Source of the DNA: Pseudomonas chlororaphis subsp. chlororaphis
GTDB taxonomy: Bacteria; Pseudomonadota; Gammaproteobacteria; Pseudomonadales; Pseudomonadaceae
Length of the DNA: 64,000 nucleotides
Assembly: GCF_003945765.1 (NCBI RefSeq)
Contig: NZ_CP027712.1
Span: 3,968,001 to 4,032,000 of the forward strand
Direction of reading: 5' to 3'
The notes beneath the pieces were generated by a model, which was not told the origin of the DNA, searched no databases, and saw nothing but the letters and a program-made list of their open reading frames with translations. Positions 52,995 through 62,284 of the stretch are shown here, piece after piece. Numbering within the stretch: position 1 is the stretch's first letter; every line of letters starts with the position of its first letter. Both the position numbers and the translations under genes were made by a program.

Positions 52995-54011
52995 TCAGTA
53001 TTTCTCCGAGTTAAGTTGCCTGGTCTCATGGGGCGACCTTCCGCTCCACTCCTTGAAGGCGCGAGTGAAGGCGCTGTGCTCCGAATAGCCCAGCAGCATG
53101 GCGATATCCACGATTTGCAGGCGTGGATCGCGCAGGTACGACAGCGCCAGTTCGTGGCGGACCAGGTTCAGCTCATCGCGAAAGCTGGTGCCGGCCTCTT
53201 TCAGACGGCGCTGTAGCGTGCGTGACGAGGTGCCCAGTTGAGGGCTAATCCGCTCGATGCTCGGCTCACCTTCGCGCAAGGCATGGGTGATGGCCTTGCG
53301 CAGCTGTGCCACGAATTCATCCTGTTGTGGCAACTGGGCCAACAGGCGATCCGCATGTTGTTCCAACAGGGAGACCAGCGCCGGGTCGGGGCTCTTGAAG
53401 GGCAGTTCGAGCAGTTGCGCGGAGAAACGCAGGACCGCCTCGGCTTGACCGAAGCGTACCGGGCAGCCGAAGAAGGCTTCATACGGGCTGGTGTCGAGGG
53501 GACCGGGATGATTGAAATCGATCCGCAACGGGTTGGCGGTGCCGCGCACCAGGGCACGGCAGAACTGCACTATGGCAACCATACCGGTTTCGTTCACCAA
53601 GGGGCCTGGCTGGTACTGGCTGACATCCCAGACCAGTTCGAACCAGCCGTCGCCGTCGCGGCGAGTCATGGGAATGACGTCGTACACCAAGCGAATGTAG
53701 CGCTCCAGGCGTTGCAGAGCCGTACCGAGATTACCGCAGGCCAGCAGCACCGATCCGAGCACACCGATATGCCGAGCGCTGATGGTTTGACCGAGGTGCA
53801 GGCCCAACAGCGGATCGCCTAGCACTTGCGTCGCTGTCACCAGCAGGCGATCCCAGCATTCCACGTCAACGCCGCCGACACCCTCCTGGGCAGGTGTGGG
53901 CCAGGGCTGACCAAGCACCGACTCGGGCTCGTGACCGAGCGCCTCCAGGTATTCATAGAGCAGTTGCACGTAGGTCTCGGGCACCACGCGCCTATACAAA
54001 GGCTGGCTCAT
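52995..54011 (-). CDS. AraC-family regulator (OruR/ArgR-like N-terminal domain)
   Basis: 338-residue regulator with an Arabinose_bd/DUF4880-unlike N-terminal ligand domain of the AraC type (WDRLLVTATQVLGDPLLGLHLGQT...LGSVLLACGNLGTAL) and a C-terminal AraC HTH (PQLGTSSRTLQRRLKEAGTSF...DIAMLLGYSEHSAFTRAFKEWSG). ATG 54011 follows AAGGAGGCCCG. Divergent from the hydrolase-SDR-SDR operon, its likely target. Confidence 0.92.
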   Translation of the reverse strand: MSQPLYRRVVPETYVQLLYEYLEALGHEPESVLGQPWPTPAQEGVGGVDVECWDRLLVTATQVLGDPLLGLHLGQTISARHIGVLGSVLLACGNLGTALQRLERYIRLVYDVIPMTRRDGDGWFELVWDVSQYQPGPLVNETGMVAIVQFCRALVRGTANPLRIDFNHPGPLDTSPYEAFFGCPVRFGQAEAVLRFSAQLLELPFKSPDPALVSLLEQHADRLLAQLPQQDEFVAQLRKAITHALREGEPSIERISPQLGTSSRTLQRRLKEAGTSFRDELNLVRHELALSYLRDPRLQIVDIAMLLGYSEHSAFTRAFKEWSGRSPHETRQLNSEKY

Positions 54012-54144
54012 CGGGCCTCCTTGGGTGGCTTTGCCTTTTGTTGTTTGGCGCAAAGTGTCAAGCGAGTCGTCGGATACCGTCAAGCCTTCCTACCGGCAGC
54101 TGCCGAGAATGACGGCACTCCAGCCATTCCAGCGGATGCCGTTC

Positions 54145-55065
54145 ATGAACACGATCACCGATCTTCTGGCACCAGCGACAATCCAGTTCTTCTCCAACGG
54201 CTCGCGTTGCGTTGCCGATTTTTACCGCCCACTGGGTGCCGGACCTTTCCCGGTGGTAGTGATGGCACATGGACTTGGCGGGACGCGCAAGATGCGTTTG
54301 CCTGCCTTTGCCGAACGCTTCGCCGCCGCCGGCCACGCCTGCCTGGTGTTCGACTATCGCCACTTCGGCGACAGCGAGGGTGAGCCACGCCAACTGCTGG
54401 ATATCAACCGCCAACTCGAAGACTGGAAAGCCGCGATAGCTCACGCCCGTCGACTCGCGGATGTGAACCCGGAGCGTATCGTTATCTGGGGCACCTCGTT
54501 CGGTGGCGGACATGTGCTGGCCACCGCGGCCGGCGATGCCGGTGTGGCCGCTGTCATCTCACAATGTCCCTTCACCGACGGTCTGAGCTCTAGTCTTGCC
54601 ATCAAGCCCCTGGTATCTCTTCGCCTCACCTTAATGGCCCTGGCCGACCGAATCGGTTCGTGGTTCGGCGCCAAACCCATTCTGGTTCCGCTCGCCGGTC
54701 GACCTGGCGATACGGCATTCATGACTTCGCCGGATGCCTGGAGCGGCTATAACGGGCTGATCCCGTCAGGTGCGCGTATCCGTAAAGAGGCCGCCGCGCG
54801 CTTTGCCCTGGACATCATTCGCTACTACCCCGGGCGCAGTACACCTCGTATCCAGGCCCCCGTGCTGTTCTGCGTGTGCGATCCCGACAGCGTGGCACCG
54901 GCGAAGCAGACGCTGCGTCATGCCCGGCGCGCGCCACGTCATGAGATCAAGCGCTATGCCCATGGGCACTTCGATATTTATGTGGGCGAAGCCTTCGAGC
55001 AGGTGGTGGGTGATCAACTCGACTTTCTCAAGCGCAACGTGCCAAGCATCCCAACGAAGAGATAA
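54145..55065 (+). CDS. Alpha/beta hydrolase
   Basis: 306-residue hydrolase. Oxyanion region MAHGLGGTRKMRLP, nucleophile elbow GTSFGGGH (GxSxG), acid in CVCDPDSVAP and histidine in YAHGHFDIYVGE. Resembles dienelactone-hydrolase/acetyl xylan esterase-like members. Start ATG 54145 is chosen for the GGAT upstream; earlier ATGs at 54109 and 54136 are possible. First gene of a three-gene operon with two SDRs. Confidence 0.88.
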   Translation: MNTITDLLAPATIQFFSNGSRCVADFYRPLGAGPFPVVVMAHGLGGTRKMRLPAFAERFAAAGHACLVFDYRHFGDSEGEPRQLLDINRQLEDWKAAIAHARRLADVNPERIVIWGTSFGGGHVLATAAGDAGVAAVISQCPFTDGLSSSLAIKPLVSLRLTLMALADRIGSWFGAKPILVPLAGRPGDTAFMTSPDAWSGYNGLIPSGARIRKEAAARFALDIIRYYPGRSTPRIQAPVLFCVCDPDSVAPAKQTLRHARRAPRHEIKRYAHGHFDIYVGEAFEQVVGDQLDFLKRNVPSIPTKR

Positions 55066-55069
55066 GAAT

Positions 55070-55963
55070 ATGTACGACCTTCAAGGCAAAGTGGTTCTGA
55101 TCACCGGCGCGGCTGGCGGCATCGGTGCCGCCAGTGCACGCGAACTGTATGCGCGGGGCGCCAGCCTGGTGCTGACCGATACCTCGCAGGACGCGGTGGA
55201 CAAGCTGGCCCAGGAGTTCAACAGCCAACGCGTGTTGCCGCTGGCGTTCGACGTCACCGACGCCGAGGCGGCGAAGGCGGTGGTACGCCAGGCAGTCGAG
55301 CGCTTCGACCGTCTCGATGTGGCCTTCGCCAATGCCGGCATCTCCTGGCGGGGCGTACCTGCGACCCTACGCACCTGCGACGAAGCGGAGTTCCGCCGCA
55401 TCATTGAGGTGGATCTGTTTGGTGTGTGGCACACGATGCGCGCCGCACTGCCGGAGGTCGTACGCAACCGGGGCCAGGTGCTGGTCACGTCGTCTACCTA
55501 TGCCTACTTGAACGGCATGGCCAACGCGCCCTATGCCGCGAGCAAAGCAGCGGTGGAGTCGCTGGCACGCTCGCTGCGCGCCGAGCTGAGTGCGACCGGG
55601 GCCAGCGCCAGCGTGCTCTATCCCGGCTGGACGGCGACCGCCATCGCCAAGGTTGCCTTCGGTGGCAACGCCATCGCCACCCAGATGAACGAGACCCTAT
55701 TGCCGGCCTTCCTGCACCGAGCGATTGCGCCGGAAAAGGTGGCACGTGGCGTGGTGCGCGGGCTGCAAAAGCGCCAGCCGCGCATTGTTGTACCGGCTCG
55801 CTGGGCGCCCATCTCCCTGATGCGCGGCCTGTTCAACGTTTTCACCGACTGGCATCTGGCACGCCATGCCCGCCTGCAACGGTTGCTCCACCAGTTGGAA
55901 GAAGAAACCGTTCGCACCCAGCCCCAGGTTGATGCCCACTACTTGCTTAAGGTTCACCCATGA
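55070..55963 (+). CDS. Short-chain dehydrogenase/reductase
   Basis: 297-residue classical SDR with TGAAGGIGAAS cofactor motif, NAG in FANAGISW and catalytic S-Y-K in SSTYAYLNG / YAASKAA. A C-terminal extension past 230 (LHRAIAPEKVARGVVRGLQKR) is typical of ketoacyl- or steroid-type SDRs. Starts 4 bases after the hydrolase stop, overlaps the next SDR by 4. Confidence 0.92.
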   Translation: MYDLQGKVVLITGAAGGIGAASARELYARGASLVLTDTSQDAVDKLAQEFNSQRVLPLAFDVTDAEAAKAVVRQAVERFDRLDVAFANAGISWRGVPATLRTCDEAEFRRIIEVDLFGVWHTMRAALPEVVRNRGQVLVTSSTYAYLNGMANAPYAASKAAVESLARSLRAELSATGASASVLYPGWTATAIAKVAFGGNAIATQMNETLLPAFLHRAIAPEKVARGVVRGLQKRQPRIVVPARWAPISLMRGLFNVFTDWHLARHARLQRLLHQLEEETVRTQPQVDAHYLLKVHP

Positions 55964-56796
55964 AAAGCTACTCGCTGAACGACCGCGTCATCGCCATCAC
56001 CGGTGCCACCGGTGGCCTCGGCAGGGCCGCCGTGCAAGCTCTGCGCGACAAAGGCGCGAAGCTGGTCTTGCTGGATCTCGATCTGGATAGCCTGAACGCC
56101 ATGGCTGCTGCCCTGGGCGGGCCTGATGTCGCTGCCGGCTGGGTGGCCAACGTGCGCTCGATTGAGAGTCTGGAAACGGCGCTGAAGGAGGCCGCGCGAC
56201 ACTTCGGCGGAATTGATGTGGTGGTCGCCGGTGCTGGCGTCAGCTCGGTAGTCGCCCTGGAGTACATCGACCCCGCCACGTTTGACCGGGTCATCGATAT
56301 CAACCTCAACGGCGTGGCGCGCACCTTCCGCGCTGCACTACCCCATGTGAAGGCGCGCCAGGGCTATCTACTGGCCATCTCGTCCATGGCGGCTTTCGTC
56401 CATTCGCCGTTGAACACGGCCTACACCGCCAGTAAGGCCGGAGTCTGGGCACTGTGTGACAGTTTGCGCCTGGAGCTTCGTCAGCACGGCGTGGGCGTTG
56501 GCTCGCTCCACCCGACCTTCTTCCAGACGCCGATGATGGAGGCAGTCATCGATGGGCCGTCTTCTACCCTGGTCTGGAACAACCATCAGGGGATCTGGCA
56601 GTTCGTCGCGCTGGAGCAGGTGGTAGCCGCCCTGGTGGAGTGCATCGAGCAGCGGCATGACCTGGTGACGGTGCCACGCAGCCTGGGGCTGGTGGCGAAA
56701 GCCCCAGGCTTGATGCGCCGGCTTATCGAGTGGATCGGTTTCGACGCCAGAAAAGTCGCCGAAGCGGTAAGGCTCAGCGATGAAGGCAAGACCTAG
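55960..56796 (+). CDS. Short-chain dehydrogenase/reductase, second of operon
   Basis: 278-residue SDR: TGATGGLGRAA cofactor motif, VAGAGVS, catalytic SSMAAFVHS and YTASKAG. Overlaps the previous SDR as ATGA. Two SDRs plus an esterase-like hydrolase under an AraC regulator suggest stepwise oxidation and cleavage of a hydrophobic alcohol, ketone or ester; no monooxygenase is present. Confidence 0.92.
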   Translation: MKSYSLNDRVIAITGATGGLGRAAVQALRDKGAKLVLLDLDLDSLNAMAAALGGPDVAAGWVANVRSIESLETALKEAARHFGGIDVVVAGAGVSSVVALEYIDPATFDRVIDINLNGVARTFRAALPHVKARQGYLLAISSMAAFVHSPLNTAYTASKAGVWALCDSLRLELRQHGVGVGSLHPTFFQTPMMEAVIDGPSSTLVWNNHQGIWQFVALEQVVAALVECIEQRHDLVTVPRSLGLVAKAPGLMRRLIEWIGFDARKVAEAVRLSDEGKT

Positions 56797-56929
56797 TGAG
56801 ATCTGGGCAGCGGCCTGAACGAATGACCGCTTTTGGGGTGTTCGCGGTCTCCTATTAGAAACCGCGGACATTCAATTGAGGGCGTAATCAAATCCCGCAA
56901 GCCCCAGCACCTCCCACTCACCCCCTCCC

Positions 56930-57838
56930 CTACACCCCCCGCAACTGCGCAATATCCCGCCTGGGCGCTGCGCCAAACAGCCGGCTGTACTCCCGACTGA
57001 ACTGCGAGGGGCTTTCGTAGCCGACCTTGAAGGCGGCGCTGGAGACGTCCAGGTGTTCGTTCATCATCAGGCGTTTGGCTTCGGTCAGGCGTAGCCATTT
57101 CTGGTATTGCAAGGGGCTCATGGCGGTGAGTTGGCGGAAGTGGTGGTGAAAGGTCGGCGTGCTCATCTGTACCCGGGCGGCGAGTTCGTCGACCCGCAGT
57201 TGCGCGGTGTAATTCAGTTTCAGCCAGTCGATGGCCCTGGCGATGCGGTGGCCCTGGCCGTCGACGGAGGCAATCTGCCGCAGCCGCGCCGACTGGTCGC
57301 TCAGCAGCAAGCGGTAGTGGATCTCGCGCTGGATCAGCGGCGCCAGCACCGGGATGGCTTCGGGCTCGTCCAGCAACTCCAGCAGGCGCACGAACGAGGC
57401 CAGCATGGCCGGCGTCGCGGTGCCGATGCCCACGCCCTTGCCTGTGCCTCGATCGCGAGGTTGCAGCAGCCCGCCCTGGGCGGCCAGCTCCGCCAGCATG
57501 CGCGGGTCGAGCTTGAAGCCCAGCCCAAGGCAGGGTTGCTCCAGGCTGGCCGTCGTCACCTGCGAATTGGCCGGCAGGTCCAGTGAGGTCACGAGGAAGC
57601 GCGAAGGGTCGTACGGGTAGGCTTCGCCGCCGACCCACAGTTGTTTTGCTCCCTGGGCGACGAGGACGATGCTCGGCTCGACCATGCACACGGAGGGCGG
57701 CGAAGGGATCTCGCGGCGAAAGAAGCCAAGACCGGGGATCGCTGTCGAGCAGTCTCCCGAGTGTTTGATCCAGGCGCCAATGAGGCGCGCGAGGGTTTCC
57801 TGGGGCGCCTGGGCGCGGGTGTCGTGTGGGCGTGTCAT
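56930..57838 (-). CDS. AraC-family regulator (YqhC-like)
   Basis: 302-residue regulator with an AraC_N cupin-like domain (SVCMVEPSIVLVAQGAKQLWVGGE) and a C-terminal HTH (DELAARVQMSTPTFHHHFRQLTAMSPLQYQKWLRL...SSAAFKVGYESPSQFSREYSRLFG). Divergent from an alcohol dehydrogenase gene at 58006, the layout of yqhC-yqhD, which senses aldehydes. Confidence 0.93.
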   Translation of the reverse strand: MTRPHDTRAQAPQETLARLIGAWIKHSGDCSTAIPGLGFFRREIPSPPSVCMVEPSIVLVAQGAKQLWVGGEAYPYDPSRFLVTSLDLPANSQVTTASLEQPCLGLGFKLDPRMLAELAAQGGLLQPRDRGTGKGVGIGTATPAMLASFVRLLELLDEPEAIPVLAPLIQREIHYRLLLSDQSARLRQIASVDGQGHRIARAIDWLKLNYTAQLRVDELAARVQMSTPTFHHHFRQLTAMSPLQYQKWLRLTEAKRLMMNEHLDVSSAAFKVGYESPSQFSREYSRLFGAAPRRDIAQLRGV

Positions 57839-58005
57839 GTCGGTATGGACCCTCCTTGCCAGACGTTAACCCGGCCCCGGTGCCGCTCCTACCGAAAAAA
57901 CCAAAGACCAGAGAATCAGGCAAGAATTCCAGCGAAATGCACTACTGGCCGCCTGCACCTGCCCGGGAAAATGGCCATCCAACGTAACGCAGGATGGAGT
58001 GTGCA

Positions 58006-59055
58006 ATGTTAGTCAACGCCTATGGCGCCCATGCGGGCGACCAACCTCTGGAACCACTGCAGATTACCCGTCGTGCCCCCGGCGCCCATGACGTGCAGAT
58101 CGATATCGCCTTCTGCGGCATTTGCCACTCGGACCTGCACCAGGTGCGCGCCGAGTGGCATGGCACGCAGTTTCCCTGCGTGCCCGGCCACGAGATCGTC
58201 GGCCGGGTCGCGGCGGTCGGCGCCCATGTGCACGGCTTCCGCCCGGGCGACCTGGTCGGCATCGGCTGCATCGTCGACAGCTGCAAGCACTGCGCCGACT
58301 GCGAGGATGGCCTGGAGAACTACTGCGACGGCATGATCGGCACCTATAACTTCCCGACGCCGGACGCCCCGGGCTGGACCCTGGGCGGCTATTCGCAACA
58401 GATCGTGGTCCACGAACGCTACGTGCTGCGCATCCGCCACCCCGAGGAACAGCTGGCCGCCGTCGCGCCGCTGCTGTGCGCGGGCATCACCACCTATTCG
58501 CCGCTGCGCCACTGGAAGGTCGGGCCCGGCAAGAAAGTCGGCGTGGTCGGCATCGGTGGCCTGGGCCACATGGGCATCAAGCTGGCCCATGCCCTGGGCG
58601 CGCATGTGGTGGCGTTCACCACCTCCGACTCCAAGCGCGAGGCCGCCCGCCAGCTGGGCGCCGACGAAGTGGTGGTGTCGCGCAACGCCGAGGAAATGGT
58701 CGCCCACGCCAAGAGCTTCGACCTGATCCTCAACACCGTGGCCGCGCCCCACGATCTCGACGCGTTCCTGGTGCTGCTCAAGCGCGACGGCGGCATGACC
58801 CTGGTGGGCGCCCCGGCGACCCCGCATGCCTCGCCCAATGTGTTCAACCTGATCATGAAACGCCGGACCCTCGCCGGCTCGATGATCGGCGGCATTGCCG
58901 AGACCCAGGAGATGCTCGATTTCTGTGCCGAGCACGGCATCGTCGCCGACATCGAGCTGGTGCGCGCGGACCAGATCAATGAGTCCTACGAACGCATGCT
59001 CAAGGGCGACGTCAAGTACCGCTTCGTCATCGACAACGCCACCCTGGCGGGCTGA
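58006..59055 (+). CDS. Zinc-dependent NAD(P) alcohol dehydrogenase (YahK/CAD type)
   Basis: 349-residue MDR-family enzyme. Catalytic zinc site FCGICHSDLH and GHEIVGRV, structural zinc site CIVDSCKHCADCEDGLENYC in part, and Rossmann motif GIGGLGHMGIKLAHALGA. Cinnamyl-alcohol-dehydrogenase group, typically NADPH-dependent aldehyde reductases. ATG 58006 follows GGAGTGTGCA; an ATG four codons earlier is inside this ribosome site. Divergent YqhC-like regulator upstream. Confidence 0.94.
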   Translation: MLVNAYGAHAGDQPLEPLQITRRAPGAHDVQIDIAFCGICHSDLHQVRAEWHGTQFPCVPGHEIVGRVAAVGAHVHGFRPGDLVGIGCIVDSCKHCADCEDGLENYCDGMIGTYNFPTPDAPGWTLGGYSQQIVVHERYVLRIRHPEEQLAAVAPLLCAGITTYSPLRHWKVGPGKKVGVVGIGGLGHMGIKLAHALGAHVVAFTTSDSKREAARQLGADEVVVSRNAEEMVAHAKSFDLILNTVAAPHDLDAFLVLLKRDGGMTLVGAPATPHASPNVFNLIMKRRTLAGSMIGGIAETQEMLDFCAEHGIVADIELVRADQINESYERMLKGDVKYRFVIDNATLAG

Positions 59056-59342
59056 GCGCGGCAAGCGCCTGATCCCGCTCATGCAGAACAACCTCTGGTA
59101 GTCCGTTGGGTGCCCGGCTTGGGCCCCCTTCGCTTCGCGGCACCGAATCCGGTGTCGCGTTTTCCTTCTGCCGCGACCGGAGCCGCTCCAGCACCGGGCC
59201 GGCCCCGATCGCCATTCACGCGCCTGCCCGGTCTTCCACCGGCGGCGTGCACCCATTTATGCATCGAAGCGTCCGCAAGACCCGGCCGGCAACGCCCGGC
59301 GGTCAGCTCGAATGCTTCCAGCCACACAGGAAACCTGTCGCC

Positions 59343-60554
59343 ATGACCGCTACTTCTCACGCCGAATCGCCCGAACCCCGACACACCTGGGGCGCCGTGC
59401 TGGCCATGGCCCTCGCCGCCTTTGCCCTGGTGGCCTCCGAGTTCATGCCGGTCAGCCTGCTGACCCCGATCGCGGCCGATCTGCAGGTCAGCGAGGGGCA
59501 AGCCGGCCAGGGTATTTCCGTCTCCGGGCTGTTTGCCCTGTTCACCAGCCTGGCGATCGCCTCGGTGGCGGCCCGGGTCGAGCGCAAGCGGCTGCTGCTG
59601 TCCCTGACCCTGCTGATGATCGTCTCCGGAACCGTGGTGGCGTTCGCCCCGGACTACTTGACCTTCATGGCCGGTCGTGCGCTGATCGGCGTGGCCATCG
59701 GCGGTTTCTGGTCGTTGTCGGCGGCCACAGCCATGCGCCTGGTACCCGAAGATCAGGTGCCGCGCGCCCTGGCCATCGTCAATGGCGGCAATGCCCTGGC
59801 GACCGTGATCGCGGCGCCCCTGGGCAGCTTCCTGGGTTCCCTGATCGGCTGGCGCGGGGCGTTCTTCTGCGTGGTGCCGGTGGCCGCCCTCGCCGCCGTC
59901 TGGCTGCTGGTCAGCCTGCCCTCCCTGAAAGCGCAGCCAGCCGCCGGCACCGGCAATGTCTTCAGCCTGATGAAAAGAACGCCGGTGGCCCTGGGCATGC
60001 TCGCGGTCAGCCTGTTTTTCATGGGCCAGTTCATGCTGTTCACCTACCTGCGGCCCTTCCTGGAGACGGTCACCCAGGTCAGTGTCACCACCCTGTCGCT
60101 GATGTTGCTGGTGATCGGCCTGGCCGGCCTGGCGGGCACCTTCCTGATCGAAACCTTCCTGAAAAGCGCCCTGTATCGCACGCTGATCATCATCCCGCTG
60201 ATGATGGCGGCGATCGCCATGGCCCTGGTGGCGTTTGGCGCCTCGGTGTCGGTCACCACGGTCTTGCTGGGCCTCTGGGGCCTGGTGGCGACCGCCGCTC
60301 CGGTCGCCTGGTGGACCTGGCTGACCCGGGCGCTGCCGGACGATGCGGAAGCCGGCGGCGGACTGATGGTGGCGATCGTCCAGCTGGCGATTGCCGCGGG
60401 CGCCACGGTGGGCGGCCTGGCCTTCGACCTGAGCGGTTATCGGGCGACCTTCGAACTGAGCGCGGCACTGCTGGTGGTAGCCGCCGTGCTGGCGGTACTG
60501 GCCGCCCGCGCCGCCATGCGCAAGCCTTTCGTGGCAGCGAACGTGGCGGCGTGA
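59343..60554 (+). CDS. MFS efflux transporter (DHA1 family)
   Basis: 403-residue, 12-segment drug/sugar-efflux MFS protein like YdhP/AraJ/NepI. Motif GRALIGVAIGGFWSLSAATAMRLVP (segment 4-5) and GGNALATVIAAPLGSFLGS are characteristic. ATG 59343 has AGGAAACCTG ahead. 287 bases lie between it and the dehydrogenase, with no clear promoter found. Substrate unknown. Confidence 0.92.
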   Translation: MTATSHAESPEPRHTWGAVLAMALAAFALVASEFMPVSLLTPIAADLQVSEGQAGQGISVSGLFALFTSLAIASVAARVERKRLLLSLTLLMIVSGTVVAFAPDYLTFMAGRALIGVAIGGFWSLSAATAMRLVPEDQVPRALAIVNGGNALATVIAAPLGSFLGSLIGWRGAFFCVVPVAALAAVWLLVSLPSLKAQPAAGTGNVFSLMKRTPVALGMLAVSLFFMGQFMLFTYLRPFLETVTQVSVTTLSLMLLVIGLAGLAGTFLIETFLKSALYRTLIIIPLMMAAIAMALVAFGASVSVTTVLLGLWGLVATAAPVAWWTWLTRALPDDAEAGGGLMVAIVQLAIAAGATVGGLAFDLSGYRATFELSAALLVVAAVLAVLAARAAMRKPFVAANVAA

Positions 60555-60597
60555 GCGGTGATGGGCGTTAACCCAACCGACAGCACAGGGCCGGGTG

Positions 60598-61338
60598 TCA
60601 GCGCGCGCTGTCGATGATCTGGCCGCCGTCAGGCGTCAGGCTGTAGCCGGTGAGGTACTGCCCATCCTTGCTGGCGAGGAACAGCACCACCGGGGCGATG
60701 TCTTCCTCCGGCGAGCCATGGCGGGCCAGCGCGTTGCTCGGGGGCGGCCCATCGGCCGCGCCCCAGGTGTCCGCCACCGGCAGGACGTTGTTCACGGTGA
60801 TCCCGTCCGCCCCCCACTCGCGCGCCGCCGAGCGGGTCAAGGCGCGCACCGCTTCCTTGGCCATGTTGTAGGGGCCGTAGCCGGCCATGCCGAGGACCCC
60901 GGCCAGCGAGGCAAAGTTGATCACCCTGCCCGCCCCGCTCGCCTTGAGGTAAGGATGGCAGGCTTGCATCGTCCGCAGATAGGCGATCGGCCCCATCTCG
61001 AAATTGCGCTGCAACTGCTCGACCGACAGTTCGAGGACCGACGACGAGACCGCCATGGGATCGAAAGCGTTGTTGACGAGGATGTCGATGCCGCCATAGG
61101 CCGCCACCACCTGCTCCACGGCAGCGTCGATCTGGGCGGGATCGGCGATATCGCAGGCCACGCCCAGCGCGGTGCCGCCCGCGGCCTGGATATCGGCGAC
61201 CACGCGATCGATATGTTCGGCGGTGCGCGAAAGCACCGCCACCCTGGCGCCTTCTGCCGCGAACAGCTTCGCGGTGGCGCGGCCGATGCCACGGCTGGCG
61301 CCGGTGACGATGGCAATTTTTCCGTTGAGTCGAGCCAT
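60598..61338 (-). CDS. Short-chain dehydrogenase/reductase
   Basis: 246-residue SDR close to 3-oxoacyl-ACP reductase type: TGASRGIGRAT, VNNAFDP, catalytic FASLAGV and YNMAKEA, C-terminal DGGQIID. ATG 61338 follows TTGGAGAACAAC. Same strand as the DoxX gene 16 bases upstream, and divergent unit regulator HxlR beyond, so SDR and DoxX are likely one HxlR-controlled operon. Confidence 0.92.
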   Translation of the reverse strand: MARLNGKIAIVTGASRGIGRATAKLFAAEGARVAVLSRTAEHIDRVVADIQAAGGTALGVACDIADPAQIDAAVEQVVAAYGGIDILVNNAFDPMAVSSSVLELSVEQLQRNFEMGPIAYLRTMQACHPYLKASGAGRVINFASLAGVLGMAGYGPYNMAKEAVRALTRSAAREWGADGITVNNVLPVADTWGAADGPPPSNALARHGSPEEDIAPVVLFLASKDGQYLTGYSLTPDGGQIIDSAR

Positions 61339-61354
61339 GTTGTTCTCCAATGGG

Positions 61355-61759
61355 TCAGAGAGTTGCCAGGTGTGCCGCCGGGAACTGGCCATAGGGCGAT
61401 GGCAGTTCGCGAGCGGCGTTCTGCGTCAGGAAGGAAACGCCCAGCAGCACCAGGCACACCGCCGCCGGCAATGCGCCGCGAGGCTTGCGCACCCCCAGGT
61501 GCGCCACCGCCGACAGCAGCAGGTGATAAAGCATCCCGGCATACGCGAGGTCGCTCAGCGCCACGCTGAAGCGCGAGACAATGGCCAGCACCGCCAGCAC
61601 CTTCACCACGATCAGGCCCGCCACCAGATAGGTGGGATAACCGAGGTCGACGAGGGTCTGGCGAACCCAGTCCCGCTTGACCACGTACAGCGTCGCGGAG
61701 GTCACATAGAGCACCGACAACAGCGTGGTGCTGAGCCAATATGAAGCGTGTTCGATCAT
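61355..61759 (-). CDS. DoxX-like family membrane protein
   Basis: 134-residue, four-helix inner-membrane protein of the DoxX/DoxD-like group (SYWLSTTLLSVLYVTSATLYV, YLVAGLIVVKVLAVLAIV, DLAYAGMLYHLLLSAVAH). Often paired with HxlR regulators and reductases in electrophile or quinone stress. First gene of DoxX-SDR; ATG 61759 chosen, since upstream in-frame codons overlap the HxlR gene. Confidence 0.87.
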   Translation of the reverse strand: MIEHASYWLSTTLLSVLYVTSATLYVVKRDWVRQTLVDLGYPTYLVAGLIVVKVLAVLAIVSRFSVALSDLAYAGMLYHLLLSAVAHLGVRKPRGALPAAVCLVLLGVSFLTQNAARELPSPYGQFPAAHLATL

Positions 61760-61847
61760 GAGTTTTCTTCCTGGGTGAGGGTGGTTGCGTCGACGTGGGG
61801 CAAAGATGTCGCCTAACATGAAAAGCCACAAGTAGGATGAAAAAGTG

Positions 61848-62237
61848 ATGGTTAGTATGGAAAAGCAGACTAATGACAACGCCGCAGTCAACATGCATGA
61901 GGAAATGCGCCGGGCATTCGCCCTGCTCTCAGGCAAGTGGAAGCTGGAAATCATGTGGTTGCTCAATCAGCGGATCTACCGCTTCGGCGAGTTGCGAAAA
62001 GCCATTAGCGGCATCACCCAGCACATGCTGACCGCGCAGCTTCGCGAGCTGGAAAGCGACGGCCTGGTGTCGCGCACGGTATTCGCCGAAGTGCCGCCAC
62101 GGGTCGAATACGAGATCACCGCCAAGGCCCGTGCGCTGGGGCCGACGATGGAGGCGCTGGCCATCTGGTGGAGCGAATATGGCGACAGCGTGCCGGTAAA
62201 ATCCAAGCCGCGCGGGCGCAAGGCCAAGAAGCTTTAA
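61848..62237 (+). CDS. HxlR-family transcriptional regulator
   Basis: 129-residue winged-helix regulator: FALLSGKWKLEIMWLLNQRIYRFGELRKAI, ITQHMLTAQLRELESDGLVSR, VPPRVEYEIT. It has no cysteine, so it cannot sense by thiol oxidation as QorR/HypR do. Divergent from DoxX-SDR with 88 bases between. Start ATG 61848 (AGGATG upstream) or 61857. Confidence 0.92.
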   Translation: MVSMEKQTNDNAAVNMHEEMRRAFALLSGKWKLEIMWLLNQRIYRFGELRKAISGITQHMLTAQLRELESDGLVSRTVFAEVPPRVEYEITAKARALGPTMEALAIWWSEYGDSVPVKSKPRGRKAKKL

Positions 62238-62284
62238 GCCGGGTCGACCGGGCCATGCCGCGCTGGCTGGAAGGTGATTTGGGG

